Source: a bacterium
GTDB lineage: Bacteria; Latescibacterota; Latescibacteria; Latescibacterales; Latescibacteraceae
Assembly (NCBI GenBank): GCA_021372535.1
Contig: JAJFUH010000050.1
Coordinates: 20,395-84,394 of the forward strand
DNA length: 64,000 bases
Reading direction: 5' to 3'
Every line of letters starts with the position of its first letter. The stretch's first letter is position 1. The position numbers and the translations under genes are program-made. This document shows positions 44,074 through 52,810 of the stretch, one piece after another. The notes beneath the pieces were generated by a model. It was not told where the DNA came from, made no database searches, and was given only the letters and a program-made list of their open reading frames with translations.

Positions 44074-46137
44074 TTACCGTATATACGCCCCGAAAGGCAG
44101 GAGGTTCTGTATCGGCCATGTTTCCCGTTTTTCCTCGATGATCGTCGACCACCGGAGAACCGATTCGTTCCGGTCCTCAAGAAGTTTCACTCCGGGAAAA
44201 ACATCGGCTATGTACGATGCAAGAGTGTATGCGTCTCCGGGAGCGGTTATCCATATCCGGGCGCCGAGCTTCTCGCTGACAAACCGGGCGGTTATTTCCG
44301 CGTCTTCGATCATCTGGAGAAAATAGGGTCTGCCGGTGAGTAACGAGTTATAGATATAGTTGGCCAGAACGCCTGAAATAGGGCTGAAGTACTGCTCTGC
44401 GAAATCAATCTTTGCCAGCGAGGGATCATCGATCGAAAGAACCCGGTAAAGCATCGTGTTTTCTCCGAGCCCCCGAAAATCGAATGAAACGACCTGGTAT
44501 CCGGTATCGAGATACTTCATTACTGTCTGCCAGTCAGATTGCGTGACCTTTCCCCGCGATGTGAACCACAGGAGCACCCGGTCGCCTTTATCGTTCTGAC
44601 GGCGGATATGGAGGAGAGGTATTGTAAGCCGCCCGCTGTGATGGATAAGGTAATGGTCGATCACCACATCGTTCGTGGTTGTGCTTCCCGTTTTTTCCCA
44701 TGCGATCGTATCGAGGGGCAGCCTGCCGTCAGAACGGACCACCGGCCATGTCCGTATCCCGGGATAATAATCGCCGTAATAAACCGATTCGAGGCTGACC
44801 TTCGGAGACCCTTTACGCTCATGGTAATAGTCCCTGATGATGTCCATGAGGTTCTTGCCGTTCGTAAACTCGGTGAGAACCTGCCCGGAACGTGTACACC
44901 ACAGCTCCTGATCAGTGAGCACCCGTGTCGAATCGAGCCCCGCGTGCACCGGCATGGCGTTGAACGAATCTATGAAAGCAAACGCTTCGTTCTGATTGTG
45001 ATCGGAATACTCATGGCTGTGAAAACCTTCGGATATAGCAATTCGCTCCGGAATATCGAATATGTTGTAAAGTGCTGCGATCTCACGGTAGCTCTTGCGT
45101 GTTCCCTCGATGGGGAAGAAGTCCTCGATCGCCGCGCTCAGGAACAGTGGCCGCGGAAAGACAAGGAGCATGAGACCCGGATGATCGATGCCCGAGGAAA
45201 TCATTCGATACACATCCTGTTCAGGATCGCTGTCCGGGTCGACGAATATCCGGTTGTTCATTCTCATCGGCAGGGCAGTGATGTAACACGATGGAGCGAC
45301 TACTCCGATACGGGTTTCAAGCGCCCCGATGAAGGCGGTCTGGAATCCGCCGCCGCTGCTGCCGGTGAGCGATATCCGTGTGCTGTCAACATCCGGACGG
45401 GTATAGAGATAATCGAGGGCGCGGATGCCGTCCCAGACCTCCCACCGGGCAAGGTTCGCCCCTGCAAGATAGGCTGCATTGCCAAGCACCGCATGTTCGC
45501 CGCATACCCTGTTGTACCTGCTGTCGGCGCGTCCCTGATCGAAGAACTGACTGCGTTCGCCCTGTCCTATGGGGTCCCAGCAGAGGACGATATACCCTCT
45601 TTTTGCGAGACGGCCGCACAGTTTCTGGTATGCGGGATACGATTTCGCTGTCGGGGCATGGCCGCATGCGACAAGCACCGCCGGTCTCCGGACAGTCGGG
45701 CCGTCAGGCACATAGACAAGCGATGTGACATGAAAACCAGGCAGGCTTTCAAAAACCAGCTTTTCGATACGGTATCCGTCCATGTTCAACGTGCCGGTTA
45801 TATGGGGGTTCAACGGTGTTTTAGAATCGGGCAGGCCGCCGATTGCATCGAGAAGGTTCTCGCGGGTTTCGCGCTGAAACTGGAGTAAATCCGCTTCGGT
45901 ACGGATGGAGGCAAGCCGTGCTCTCCGCAGTTCATCACATTTCCATGCCGTGTCGACCTGATACCGGAGGTATGGTGTGATCCGTTTACCCTCGACCGGC
46001 GGCTTCGTGAAAACAGTCAATGCCTCCGGAGCGGGCTGAGCGGAAAGAATACTCGCACAAGACAGCACCGTAAAACAGAAAACCGGGACAATGATTTCCC
46101 GTAAATTATAAACGAGTAATCGGGATGTAATCGGCAT
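44074..46137 (-). CDS. Exported two-domain alpha/beta-hydrolase (acetylxylan esterase-like)
   Basis: This 687-residue protein has a signal peptide (IIVPVFCFTVLSCASILSAQ) and GGAGGAG before the start. The N-terminal domain is an alpha/beta-hydrolase: oxyanion-hole region VLVACGHAPTAKSYP, then LTGSSGGGFQTAFIGAL with the nucleophile Ser (about residue 275), and a candidate His in AISEGFHSHEYSD. The C-terminal part (about 450-687) is a second hydrolase-like domain (LLWFTSRGKV, SFDFRGLGENTM) without a clear GxSxG, probably inactive. It resembles AXE1/CE7-CE15 type esterases that remove acetyl or glucuronoyl groups from plant polysaccharide. It lies among other carbohydrate-active genes. Confidence 0.88.
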   Translation of the reverse strand: MPITSRLLVYNLREIIVPVFCFTVLSCASILSAQPAPEALTVFTKPPVEGKRITPYLRYQVDTAWKCDELRRARLASIRTEADLLQFQRETRENLLDAIGGLPDSKTPLNPHITGTLNMDGYRIEKLVFESLPGFHVTSLVYVPDGPTVRRPAVLVACGHAPTAKSYPAYQKLCGRLAKRGYIVLCWDPIGQGERSQFFDQGRADSRYNRVCGEHAVLGNAAYLAGANLARWEVWDGIRALDYLYTRPDVDSTRISLTGSSGGGFQTAFIGALETRIGVVAPSCYITALPMRMNNRIFVDPDSDPEQDVYRMISSGIDHPGLMLLVFPRPLFLSAAIEDFFPIEGTRKSYREIAALYNIFDIPERIAISEGFHSHEYSDHNQNEAFAFIDSFNAMPVHAGLDSTRVLTDQELWCTRSGQVLTEFTNGKNLMDIIRDYYHERKGSPKVSLESVYYGDYYPGIRTWPVVRSDGRLPLDTIAWEKTGSTTTNDVVIDHYLIHHSGRLTIPLLHIRRQNDKGDRVLLWFTSRGKVTQSDWQTVMKYLDTGYQVVSFDFRGLGENTMLYRVLSIDDPSLAKIDFAEQYFSPISGVLANYIYNSLLTGRPYFLQMIEDAEITARFVSEKLGARIWITAPGDAYTLASYIADVFPGVKLLEDRNESVLRWSTIIEEKRETWPIQNLLPFGAYIR

Positions 46138-46444
46138 ATAATCTCCTCCATATTAGCTGAAAAAAGGGATTAAGCGATTTATCTTTTCCAAAAATCTGTC
46201 TGTGAACATACAAAAGTCCCCGGGAAAAAGAAAACAGTATTTGATAAACGTGCATTGGGGGAATTTTTCCGGTACTGTTTTGATAATCAGGATTTAAAAA
46301 GTTTTTTGGAGTGATTCTCATTGATGACAGGTTTTTTTCTTGTATCTTGTACGGAAAGTTGCCTAAATATGTACAGTACGGGATTGCCATGTAATTGAAA
46401 ATGTATCTCGATTAGTCAAACCTCAAAAATACAGGAATAAAACA

Positions 46445-47839
46445 ATGAACGCTACTGCTGAATATGATGTCATTATTATCGGGTCGGGTCCCGGCGGATA
46501 TGTGGCGGGAATAAGGGCGGCACAGCTTGGACTGAGAGCCTGCGTTATCGAGAAGGATAAACCGGGCGGGATTTGCCTTAATGTCGGATGCATCCCCACG
46601 AAAAGTCTCATACATCAGGCCGGGATTTTTCTGTCCCGCTCGGAGCTGGAACGCATGGGGGTCGCCGTTGACACAGGGGGATTCGATTACCACAGGGTCT
46701 ATGAGAAATCCAGGAAAGCCGCGGATATGCTGTCGATGGGCGTTCAGTACCTCCTGAAGAAAAACAATGTGCCGCTCATTCATGCGGCTGCACGGATTGT
46801 TTCCCCTCGCGCGGTATCTCTCGATGACGGTTCCCGGATCGAGGGGAAAAATATCATTATCGCCACAGGTTCGCGTCCTCTGGAGATTCCGGGTTTTCCA
46901 TTCGATGAGGATCGTGTTCTCACTTCGACAGGGGCGCTTTTCCTGCAGGAGCTTCCCCGGAGGCTGATCATTCTAGGCGCCGGAGCTGTCGGCTGTGAAT
47001 TCGCCTATATCATGAATGCGTTCGGCGTCGAGGTCTGTCTTGTCGAAATGATGAACCACATACTTCCCCGTGAGGATGACGAAACCGTCGCCGTGCTCGA
47101 ACGATCCTTTCGCAGGAAAGGCATATCCGCTCTGACCGGAACCCGCGCACACTCCCTTGAAAAGTCGGGCGGAACGTTATCGGTATCGCTCGAGAACACG
47201 GAGGGAAACAAAAAAACCGTCGAGACGGACAAGGTTCTCGTGGTCGCTGGCAGAACTCCCAACACCGATGGTATCGGGCTTGAAGACATCGGAATCGATA
47301 CCGTGAAGGGATTCATACCTGTGGGGGATTATTACCTGACCGCCGCCGATGGTGTGTTTGCCATCGGCGATGTCGTGTCGACTCCGCTCCTCGCCCATGT
47401 CGCATCGAGGGAGGCCGAAATCACCGTGGAGTACATCGCGGGTCTTCATCCCGAGCCGGCACTCGATCCCCTTACGATTCCCTCGGCGGTCTACACCGAG
47501 CCCCAGATTGGCAGTTTCGGCATGACCGAATCCGATGCGCAGAGAAACGGTGTTGCTTTTCGGAAAGCCGTTTTCCCTTACAAGGGAAGCGGCAAAGCTG
47601 TGGCAATCGAGCGGACGGATGGTTTTGTAAAGGTGCTGTACAACCCGGAGACGAAGGATATTCTTGGCGCTCATATCGTGGGCCATAACGCTACGGAGCT
47701 TATCCACGAGCTCCTGCTTGCCAGAGCATCAGGGCTGAAATCGGGTGATATCACTTCGATGATTCATGCCCATCCGACACTTTCTGAAATGGTGCTCGAT
47801 GTCATGCGTGCTGTCGAGGGGCGTTCCATCAATGTCTGA
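46445..47839 (+). CDS. lpdA: Dihydrolipoyl dehydrogenase
   Basis: This 464-residue flavoprotein begins YDVIIIGSGPGGYVAGIRAA (FAD Rossmann) and has the redox disulfide in GGICLNVGCIPTKSL (Cys about residues 40 and 45). The NAD motif is IILGAGAVGCEFAYIM, the second FAD contact is GVFAIGDVVSTPLLAHVASREA, and the dimer-interface motif is HAHPTLSEMV with the catalytic His-Glu pair. It reoxidises dihydrolipoamide for 2-oxo-acid dehydrogenases or glycine cleavage. No E1/E2 partner is adjacent, so this is a stand-alone E3. Start is ATG 46445. Alternative disulfide reductases (mercuric, glutathione) are excluded by the CLNVGC motif and length. Confidence 0.95.
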   Translation: MNATAEYDVIIIGSGPGGYVAGIRAAQLGLRACVIEKDKPGGICLNVGCIPTKSLIHQAGIFLSRSELERMGVAVDTGGFDYHRVYEKSRKAADMLSMGVQYLLKKNNVPLIHAAARIVSPRAVSLDDGSRIEGKNIIIATGSRPLEIPGFPFDEDRVLTSTGALFLQELPRRLIILGAGAVGCEFAYIMNAFGVEVCLVEMMNHILPREDDETVAVLERSFRRKGISALTGTRAHSLEKSGGTLSVSLENTEGNKKTVETDKVLVVAGRTPNTDGIGLEDIGIDTVKGFIPVGDYYLTAADGVFAIGDVVSTPLLAHVASREAEITVEYIAGLHPEPALDPLTIPSAVYTEPQIGSFGMTESDAQRNGVAFRKAVFPYKGSGKAVAIERTDGFVKVLYNPETKDILGAHIVGHNATELIHELLLARASGLKSGDITSMIHAHPTLSEMVLDVMRAVEGRSINV

Positions 47840-47944
47840 TAGATGAACAGCATGCTGTTCGTGATAGCCCGGATTTATCTGAAAATGCACCTATGGTTCC
47901 CGGTTCTGAAGCCCCGGTCTGGCGTCGGGAGTCTCTGGAACACC

Positions 47945-47974
47945 GTCATTCCCGAATCTTTAATCGGGAATCCA
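47945..47974. repeat. Dispersed repeat, family B
   Basis: A stem GTCATTCCCGAATC / loop / GGGAATCCA. A longer relative is found at 52562-52690 (CATTCCCG..., GGGACGGGAATCCATC, and a second arm GGATTCCCAATTC with TTCTTGGGAATGACA). Confidence 0.7.
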
Positions 47975-48107
47975 TATGCAGCCTGCATACATTTTTCATC
48001 CTTCGTTGTGACTATTTATAGTCATGAATGTTATTCATGACTATAGGCAGCCTCTAAAAATATACGCAGGATGAAACTATTCCGGTACTATTGTGTGTAT
48101 TGTGGTG

Positions 48108-48234
48108 CTCCTGATCCCCCTGTCCTTCGGACATCCCACTTATTAAGGGGGAACGGTACTGATTGCGCCTCAATGGTTTATACCCCCTTCGATAAGGGGG
48201 TCGCCGACAAAGTCGGCGGGGGGATTTACCGGAA
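48108..48234. repeat. Dispersed repeat, family C (paired CCCCC/GGGGG arms)
   Basis: The block holds GATCCCCCTGTCC, TATTAAGGGGGAAC, TACCCCCTTCGATAAGGGGG and GTCGGCGGGGGGATTTACC, which can fold into several competing hairpins. It is the type of short palindromic unit often scattered in bacterial genomes. Only one copy is seen in this window. Confidence 0.6.
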
Positions 48235-48304
48235 AATCTTATACGTACACTGCCGTTCCGGGAAAACAGGCATCATTTTTTATATTTTTAGAGATACCCT
48301 ATAT

Positions 48305-48460
48305 TTAACCACGAAGACACGAAGATACAAATAAATATATAACATATTATTTATACTGTCATTAACAATTATTAAACGTTAACATCTAAAAGATATAGAT
48401 AAAAAATAAAAATCCAAGAAAATCCGTCCGATCCGCGAAAATCCGCGCTCTGTTAGATTT
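48305..48460. repeat. Composite dispersed repeat, families D and E (copy 3)
   Basis: ACCACGAAGACACGAAGATA is followed about 90 bases later by AATCCGTCCGATCCGCG and AAAATCCGCG. This is the same pair as at 29966-30060, and inverted relative to 11262-11375. Confidence 0.65.
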
Positions 48461-48485
48461 TGTGCATAGATCGGGATAGATACAT

Positions 48486-49625
48486 TTACAAAATTCTTCT
48501 GGCGAGAGGTAGTTTCCTGATGCCGGTGGCAAGCAGGAAACACAATGACAGTGCTATCGGCGCAACCACGACAAATTTAAGGAGCGGATACAGAGTGATG
48601 TTTTTGAGTGCCAGACAAAGAAAAATCAGCACCGGCGCATGAAAGATATACACAGTGTATACACTTGCGGACAGTGCTTTTGCGAGCGGTCCCTGCATAT
48701 TGCATCTTTTCCGGAACAGGAAGGAAAGACCGGTCACCATTCCCACACATACAAACTGCTCCCACACCGCATAAGAAAAAGACTGCCAGGTCAGACCGCC
48801 TATAAAAGACTGAATACCTCCCAGCACGCCACCGACATATATAAGACCGGGGAACAGCCCCAGGAGAATCGCCGTAACGATCAACCACAACCTGCCCTGT
48901 TTATCCGTCAGCCGCTCGAACCAGTTACCTCGATACGCAACGATTCCGATAATAAAGAAGCTGATGTACTGTGTAAAATGGGGGAACTGAAGATTGAGCA
49001 GTTTGTTTGTCCAGCCGACAGGGAGCCATATGCGGACGATAAACGAGATGATTCCTATGGTCAGCGCAAAGACAGCCATCGCCATATTTCCCGGCACATC
49101 GGTATTTTTACGCGGCTGGGAGGCGGGGGATTTCGTCACCAGCCGCCACAGACCATAGAGTACGGCAAAGATCAACAGAGTTTCCACGAACCACAGAGGT
49201 CCCACACCAAGTGATCGGGCGTTTCTGACATAATCGCCGATAAATTTCAGGAAAGGGCGGCCTTTTCCCCATAGGGTGTAAATGAGAACGGGTTCTATCA
49301 CAATGATTTGAAATAAGAGGGGGATTCCCAGCCGCAAGAACCGTCCCCTGAGAAACGATCCGGCGCCTTTACGGTCATACGATGCGGGAGTAAAATAAGC
49401 GGAAATCATGAAAAAGAAACCCAGGGCAAATGCCTGTACCGTTGCATTATATAATATGTACACGAGCCTTGACAGGGTGTCCGTATCGTCGAACCTGACC
49501 TCATTATAGTACCAGCCGCCGGGTGCGCCATAGGTTATTGCAAGATGCAGAAGAACGATGAGTGAAATAAGCAGAATCCGTATGTTATCGATGTACGCCA
49601 AGTGAGGTTTAGTGTCTGCTGTCAT
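48486..49625 (-). CDS. Acyltransferase family 3-type membrane protein
   Basis: ATG 49625 has GGAG 5 bases upstream and is preferred to a longer frame to 49667. The 379-residue product has about ten helices. It starts AYIDNIRILLISLIVLLHLA, typical of the acyltransferase-3/OpgC fold with the conserved D-x-x-R in the first helix and the catalytic His in VLLHLA. GPLWFVETLLIFAVLYGLW is another family block. Members O-acylate glycans or lipids at the membrane. Without neighbours of the same pathway the acceptor cannot be named. Confidence 0.88.
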   Translation of the reverse strand: MTADTKPHLAYIDNIRILLISLIVLLHLAITYGAPGGWYYNEVRFDDTDTLSRLVYILYNATVQAFALGFFFMISAYFTPASYDRKGAGSFLRGRFLRLGIPLLFQIIVIEPVLIYTLWGKGRPFLKFIGDYVRNARSLGVGPLWFVETLLIFAVLYGLWRLVTKSPASQPRKNTDVPGNMAMAVFALTIGIISFIVRIWLPVGWTNKLLNLQFPHFTQYISFFIIGIVAYRGNWFERLTDKQGRLWLIVTAILLGLFPGLIYVGGVLGGIQSFIGGLTWQSFSYAVWEQFVCVGMVTGLSFLFRKRCNMQGPLAKALSASVYTVYIFHAPVLIFLCLALKNITLYPLLKFVVVAPIALSLCFLLATGIRKLPLARRIL

Positions 49626-49887
49626 AAATACTCCGTTTTGGGGGTTGTTTTTTTTATTCTCTTTCAACTTTATGTCATATGAGACGGATTCTCAACCTGA
49701 ATAATTCCCGAAAAGTGAACATTTATTTTAAAAAATGAACGATGTACGGGCAATAAAAAACCATATTCATGATATGAATGCGTAAAATAGTATTTTTTCG
49801 TGATCTGATTTTCGACAGCTTGTATCCATCCATTTTCTGATTTGTATTAATCGATTGTAATATAATCAGTTCGTCATGGAATCATCC

Positions 49888-50136
49888 TTCCTGTTCCATT
49901 TCCTGCCTTCTATTGCAGTTGCTGCCATAATAATGGTACGCAGCATCTTTCTTTTTATTCAAATACAATCATGTAAATCATGTCAAATATAGTTTTTTCT
50001 TTACATGACATGATTAAAGGGTATGACAGCACTCCTGACCCATTTTCTGCCTTTATTATCAGCTATAATAACCGCATCTGCTTTTTCCCCAACTAAATAC
50101 AATCATATTAATCATGTCATAATATGTTTTCTCTGT
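49888..50136. repeat. Imperfect direct duplication upstream of the small peptide gene
   Basis: Two copies, about 49888-50002 and 50033-50136, share CCTG-YCCATTT-CTGCCTT, a run of similar spacer, and AAATACAATCAT followed by TAATCATGTCA. Between them an inverted pair AATCATGTCA (49976-49985) and TGACATGATT (50006-50015) could be an operator. The block lies upstream of the 34-residue peptide gene. Confidence 0.6.
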
Positions 50137-50200
50137 AACCTTTTCGGAATGATTCTGTTGTCATAAGTGAAAGTGGATAAAAGAGCAGAAGGAGGAAATC

Positions 50201-50305
50201 ATGAAATTGAAAGCATTGATAATCGCCGCGGGAATAGTCTGGATTAGTTTGATATACCTGATGGTTATCACCTCGGCCGGAAACCTGCTCGCCACAATAG
50301 CCTGA
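50201..50305 (+). CDS. Small membrane peptide, 34 residues
   Basis: A 34-codon frame begins MKLKALIIAAGIVWISLIYL and ends LLATIA. It is preceded by AGAAGGAGGAAATC, one of the strongest ribosome sites in the window. It is a single hydrophobic helix with a short basic N-terminus. A small GC-rich hairpin-prone stretch and T run follow (about 50325-50350). It lies upstream of, and in the same direction as, the GntR/ABC operon, but that operon has its own promoter. No homologue was recognised. It could also be a signal-peptide-like or toxin-like peptide. Confidence 0.55.
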   Translation: MKLKALIIAAGIVWISLIYLMVITSAGNLLATIA

Positions 50306-50451
50306 AACGCCTGTCATCCGGTGAAAAACCCCCCCATCGGGTGTCTTTTTTGTTCTCTCCGACATGAAAAATCCGCATTTTCTCCTCAGAATGTTTTGTA
50401 TTGAATGACCCTTCCGAAGTCGAATATTTTTATAACCAGATAAAAAAATGC

Positions 50452-50479
50452 TTGACAATGTGGTAATACTGTATATATT
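50452..50479 (+). promoter_or_regulatory. Promoter of the GntR/ABC operon
   Basis: TTGACA (50452-50457) and TATATT (50474-50479) are separated by 16 bases. The start would be near 50487, about 80 bases before the regulator gene. The -10 region overlaps an operator-like dyad. Confidence 0.75.
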
Positions 50480-50498
50480 GAGTAAGCACAGTAAATAC
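50463..50498. promoter_or_regulatory. Operator-like dyad, probably for the GntR regulator
   Basis: GTAATACTGT and ACAGTAAATAC form an imperfect inverted repeat (ACTGT at 50468-50472, ACAGT at 50488-50492) that spans the -10 element and start site. The position fits autorepression by the YtrA-type regulator encoded just downstream. Confidence 0.6.
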
Positions 50499-50569
50499 AA
50501 ACCGTCGAAGTCAACATTGTTCAAGATGATGAAAACACGGTAACGGCTCAATCATAGAGAGAGGTGCTT

Positions 50570-50977
50570 ATGTTACTCAATTTAACCGATCTGTCTTCTG
50601 AACCTCTTCAGCAGCAGATTATAAGGCAGATCAGAGCGAAAATCCTTATCGGCGAGTTGCCTGCCGGAGCCGACCTGCCCTCGATACGGGCGTTTGCGCG
50701 GGAACATCATATCAGTGTGATCACCGTGCAGCGCGCTTATGAAGAGCTCGTCCGTCAGGAGCTCATTCATTCACGGCGAGGTAAGGGTTTCTTTGTTTCC
50801 GATCTCGGAAAAAACAGGAAAAAGGAAATGGCGTTGCAGCGAATCCATGAAAATCTTGAACCGCTTATTATCGAAGCGCTGGCGGACGGACTTACATATA
50901 AGGAATTGACCGGAATTGTTGATTGGATATTACAAAAAAATACATCGGCCATGAAGGGAGTTGATAGCGATGAATAA
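50570..50977 (+). CDS. GntR-family regulator, YtrA type
   Basis: This 135-residue protein has an N-terminal winged helix (about 8-75: PLQQQIIRQIRAKILIGELP, LPSIRAFAREHHISVITVQRAYEELV in parts, then SRRGKGFFVS) and a short C-terminal helical tail typical of the YtrA subfamily, with no ligand-binding domain. Start at ATG 50570 behind AGAGAGG; a GTG at 50564 is also in frame. It overlaps the ABC ATPase gene by 8 bp. YtrA regulators repress their own ABC operon, usually induced by cell-envelope stress or peptide antibiotics. Confidence 0.92.
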   Translation: MLLNLTDLSSEPLQQQIIRQIRAKILIGELPAGADLPSIRAFAREHHISVITVQRAYEELVRQELIHSRRGKGFFVSDLGKNRKKEMALQRIHENLEPLIIEALADGLTYKELTGIVDWILQKNTSAMKGVDSDE

Positions 50978-51857
50978 AGCCTTTCAGTGTATCGATACCA
51001 TCAAGAAATATCCCGGATTTCAGCTCGGGCCGCTCAATCTCGAGCTTGAGCCCGGCATGGTTCTCGGATTTATCGGTCCGAACGGCTCGGGTAAATCGAC
51101 AACACTCCACTGTCTTGTCGGTCTGGTGAAGACGGATGGCGGGCGCATCGAAATCTTCGGACGTCCCAATGATCCCCGGAAACCGGACTGGAAATACGAT
51201 ATCGGGTATGTCGGTGATGAGCACGTATTTTATGAGAAGTGGTCGGGGGAGAAGAACCTGAAGTTTATTGCACAGTTTTATCCTGACTGGTCGGACGAGG
51301 TTGCGGCGAATCTGGCGCGGCGGTTCGATATACCGCTCAACAAACCGGCGAAAGAGCTCTCGCGCGGCAACCGCGTCAAGCTGTCCCTGATTGCCGCTCT
51401 TGCCCACTCACCGAAGCTCCTGCTTTTCGACGAGCCGACTTCCGGTCTCGATCCTGTAGTGAGAAGCGAAGTGCTCGATGTGCTGTTTGAGATGATGGAA
51501 ACCGGCGAACGCGCCATTTTCTACTCCACGCACATTCTCTCGGATATAAGCAGGCTTGCGGACGAGCTTGCATTCGTCATAAACGGCAGGGTTGTTCTGA
51601 GAACCGCCAAGGATGACCTTACCGACCGGTGGCGCTCCATATCGTTCAGGCTTGCGGAGGAGCATGTCCGGTTCGATGCGACAGTGAGCATTCATAAGTC
51701 CGGCAGCGATCACCATGTGGTCAGCTATGACAGCGAAGCCACACTTAGTCAGCTCAGGGCTCTCGGCGCGCAGAATATCATGGAAAATCGCATGAGCATC
51801 GATGAAATTGCCGTTCAGATTCTTAAGGAGGAGAAAAACCATGATTCGGATTCTTAA
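50970..51857 (+). CDS. ABC transporter ATP-binding protein
   Basis: This 295-residue protein starts at ATG 50970, overlapping the regulator stop by 8 bp. Walker A is GFIGPNGSGKSTTLHCL (about residue 30), the signature is ELSRGNRVKLSL (LSxGx), Walker B and D-loop are LLLFDEPTSGLDPVVR, and the H-loop is FYSTHILSDISRL. The C-terminal extension (about 215-295) is typical of export-type ATPases of the YtrB/BcrA class. It pairs with the permease at 51841. The likely role is export or detoxification at the membrane. Confidence 0.94.
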   Translation: MNKAFQCIDTIKKYPGFQLGPLNLELEPGMVLGFIGPNGSGKSTTLHCLVGLVKTDGGRIEIFGRPNDPRKPDWKYDIGYVGDEHVFYEKWSGEKNLKFIAQFYPDWSDEVAANLARRFDIPLNKPAKELSRGNRVKLSLIAALAHSPKLLLFDEPTSGLDPVVRSEVLDVLFEMMETGERAIFYSTHILSDISRLADELAFVINGRVVLRTAKDDLTDRWRSISFRLAEEHVRFDATVSIHKSGSDHHVVSYDSEATLSQLRALGAQNIMENRMSIDEIAVQILKEEKNHDSDS

Positions 51858-52539
51858 AGGTGAGCTCAAATATCATTATAAATTTGTACTTATATTTACC
51901 ATTATAATGAATATCTGGCTTGTTATCGCATTTTTTAAAAGTGGAGGGGACAGCGATCCTCTGAAGGATGTTGTCGGTGTTATGACACTGGCTGAGGTCG
52001 TGTTGGCCCTGTGCGCCATATCGCTGTTTGTCGACCGATTCAGAACAGGACGGGACCGTCTGCTTGTCCTGCTGCCCGTTTCTGTGCGGGATGTCGGCAT
52101 CGCACGGTTCATGATCGTTCCGGTTTTCTGGATCATGATTGCAGCGCTGTACTGCCTGACACTCATGACAGTCATGCATATAACCTCACTGAGCTCGATA
52201 TTCCTGACGTTCATGGTCATGAGCGGAGTCGTTCTTTTCTTCTATTCTCTCTATCTCATAAGCTATGACCTGTGCGCTGTACTGGTGAGGAAATACAGGG
52301 TATTCGGCATATATAACGATCAGATTCCCGGTGTTCTCCTGGGAATTTTTAACGCTGTTCTTCTGGTATATTTTGTGGTATTTTCGGTGCCTTATTTCGG
52401 TTTAAATTCACCGCACAGGGATTACCTGGTCAGGGCGCTGTTCACGTACACCGGGGCATCAATCTTTGTGCTGGTGGGAATCTGTCTGTCAATTATGAGC
52501 ATTGTCCTCTTCGAAAAGCGGAGGACATACCGGGAGTAG
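51841..52539 (+). CDS. ABC transporter permease (YtrC/ABC-2-like)
   Basis: ATG 51841 has AAGGAGGAG upstream, so it is chosen over an in-frame ATG at 51802 within the ATPase gene. The 232-residue protein has six predicted helices (beginning YHYKFVLIFTIIMNIWLVIA) and no motif beyond ABC-2-type topology. It overlaps the ATPase gene end by 17 bp and completes the operon. It supplies the membrane part of the exporter. Confidence 0.85.
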   Translation: MIRILKGELKYHYKFVLIFTIIMNIWLVIAFFKSGGDSDPLKDVVGVMTLAEVVLALCAISLFVDRFRTGRDRLLVLLPVSVRDVGIARFMIVPVFWIMIAALYCLTLMTVMHITSLSSIFLTFMVMSGVVLFFYSLYLISYDLCAVLVRKYRVFGIYNDQIPGVLLGIFNAVLLVYFVVFSVPYFGLNSPHRDYLVRALFTYTGASIFVLVGICLSIMSIVLFEKRRTYRE

Positions 52540-52561
52540 AGGAAAAACACGTTACGATAGA

Positions 52562-52690
52562 GTGTCATTCCCGTGAAAGACGTCACCCTCGAATCGTTAA
52601 TCGGGACGGGAATCCATCATCTCATGCTATGACAGAGCGATGTTAATACTGGATTCCCAATTCACTTCGTTCTTGGGAATGACAACCCTC
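52562..52690. repeat. Dispersed repeat, family B (long copy)
   Basis: The block carries CATTCCCGTGAAAGA, AATCGGGACGGGAATCCATC, then GGATTCCCAATTCAC and TCTTGGGAATGACA. The arms pair as nested hairpins. It lies between the ABC operon and the permease gene and may contribute to termination. Confidence 0.7.
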
Positions 52691-52810
52691 GCACAATATA
52701 TTAGCGATTATGAGTTGATTGAATGACCAAAAAATTATTTGAAATCATCATATTTTTTCACATTATTGAAAAACTATCCATAAACTTATAGCACATCCGG
52801 GGAGTCGGGA

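Larger units (their letters stand above)
47840..48485. other. Intergenic repeat-rich region
   Basis: This 646-base gap between convergent genes is filled with dispersed repeats: GTCATTCCCGAATCTTTAAT with ATCGGGAATCCA at 47945-47974, a paired CCCCCTT-type block at 48108-48230 (including CTTCGATAAGGGGG and GGCGGGGGGATTTACC), and the composite families D/E at 48305-48460. No gene is supported. Short frames across the repeats lack ribosome sites. Confidence 0.75.

Noticed and set aside
44539..45888. Antisense open frame (449 codons, plus strand) opposite the esterase gene
   Set aside because: It lies wholly inside a gene with signal peptide and GxSxG motif on the other strand. Its product has no family features.
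48071..48334. 87-codon frame in the repeat-rich gap
   Set aside because: It is made mostly of family C and D repeats, so translation is accidental.
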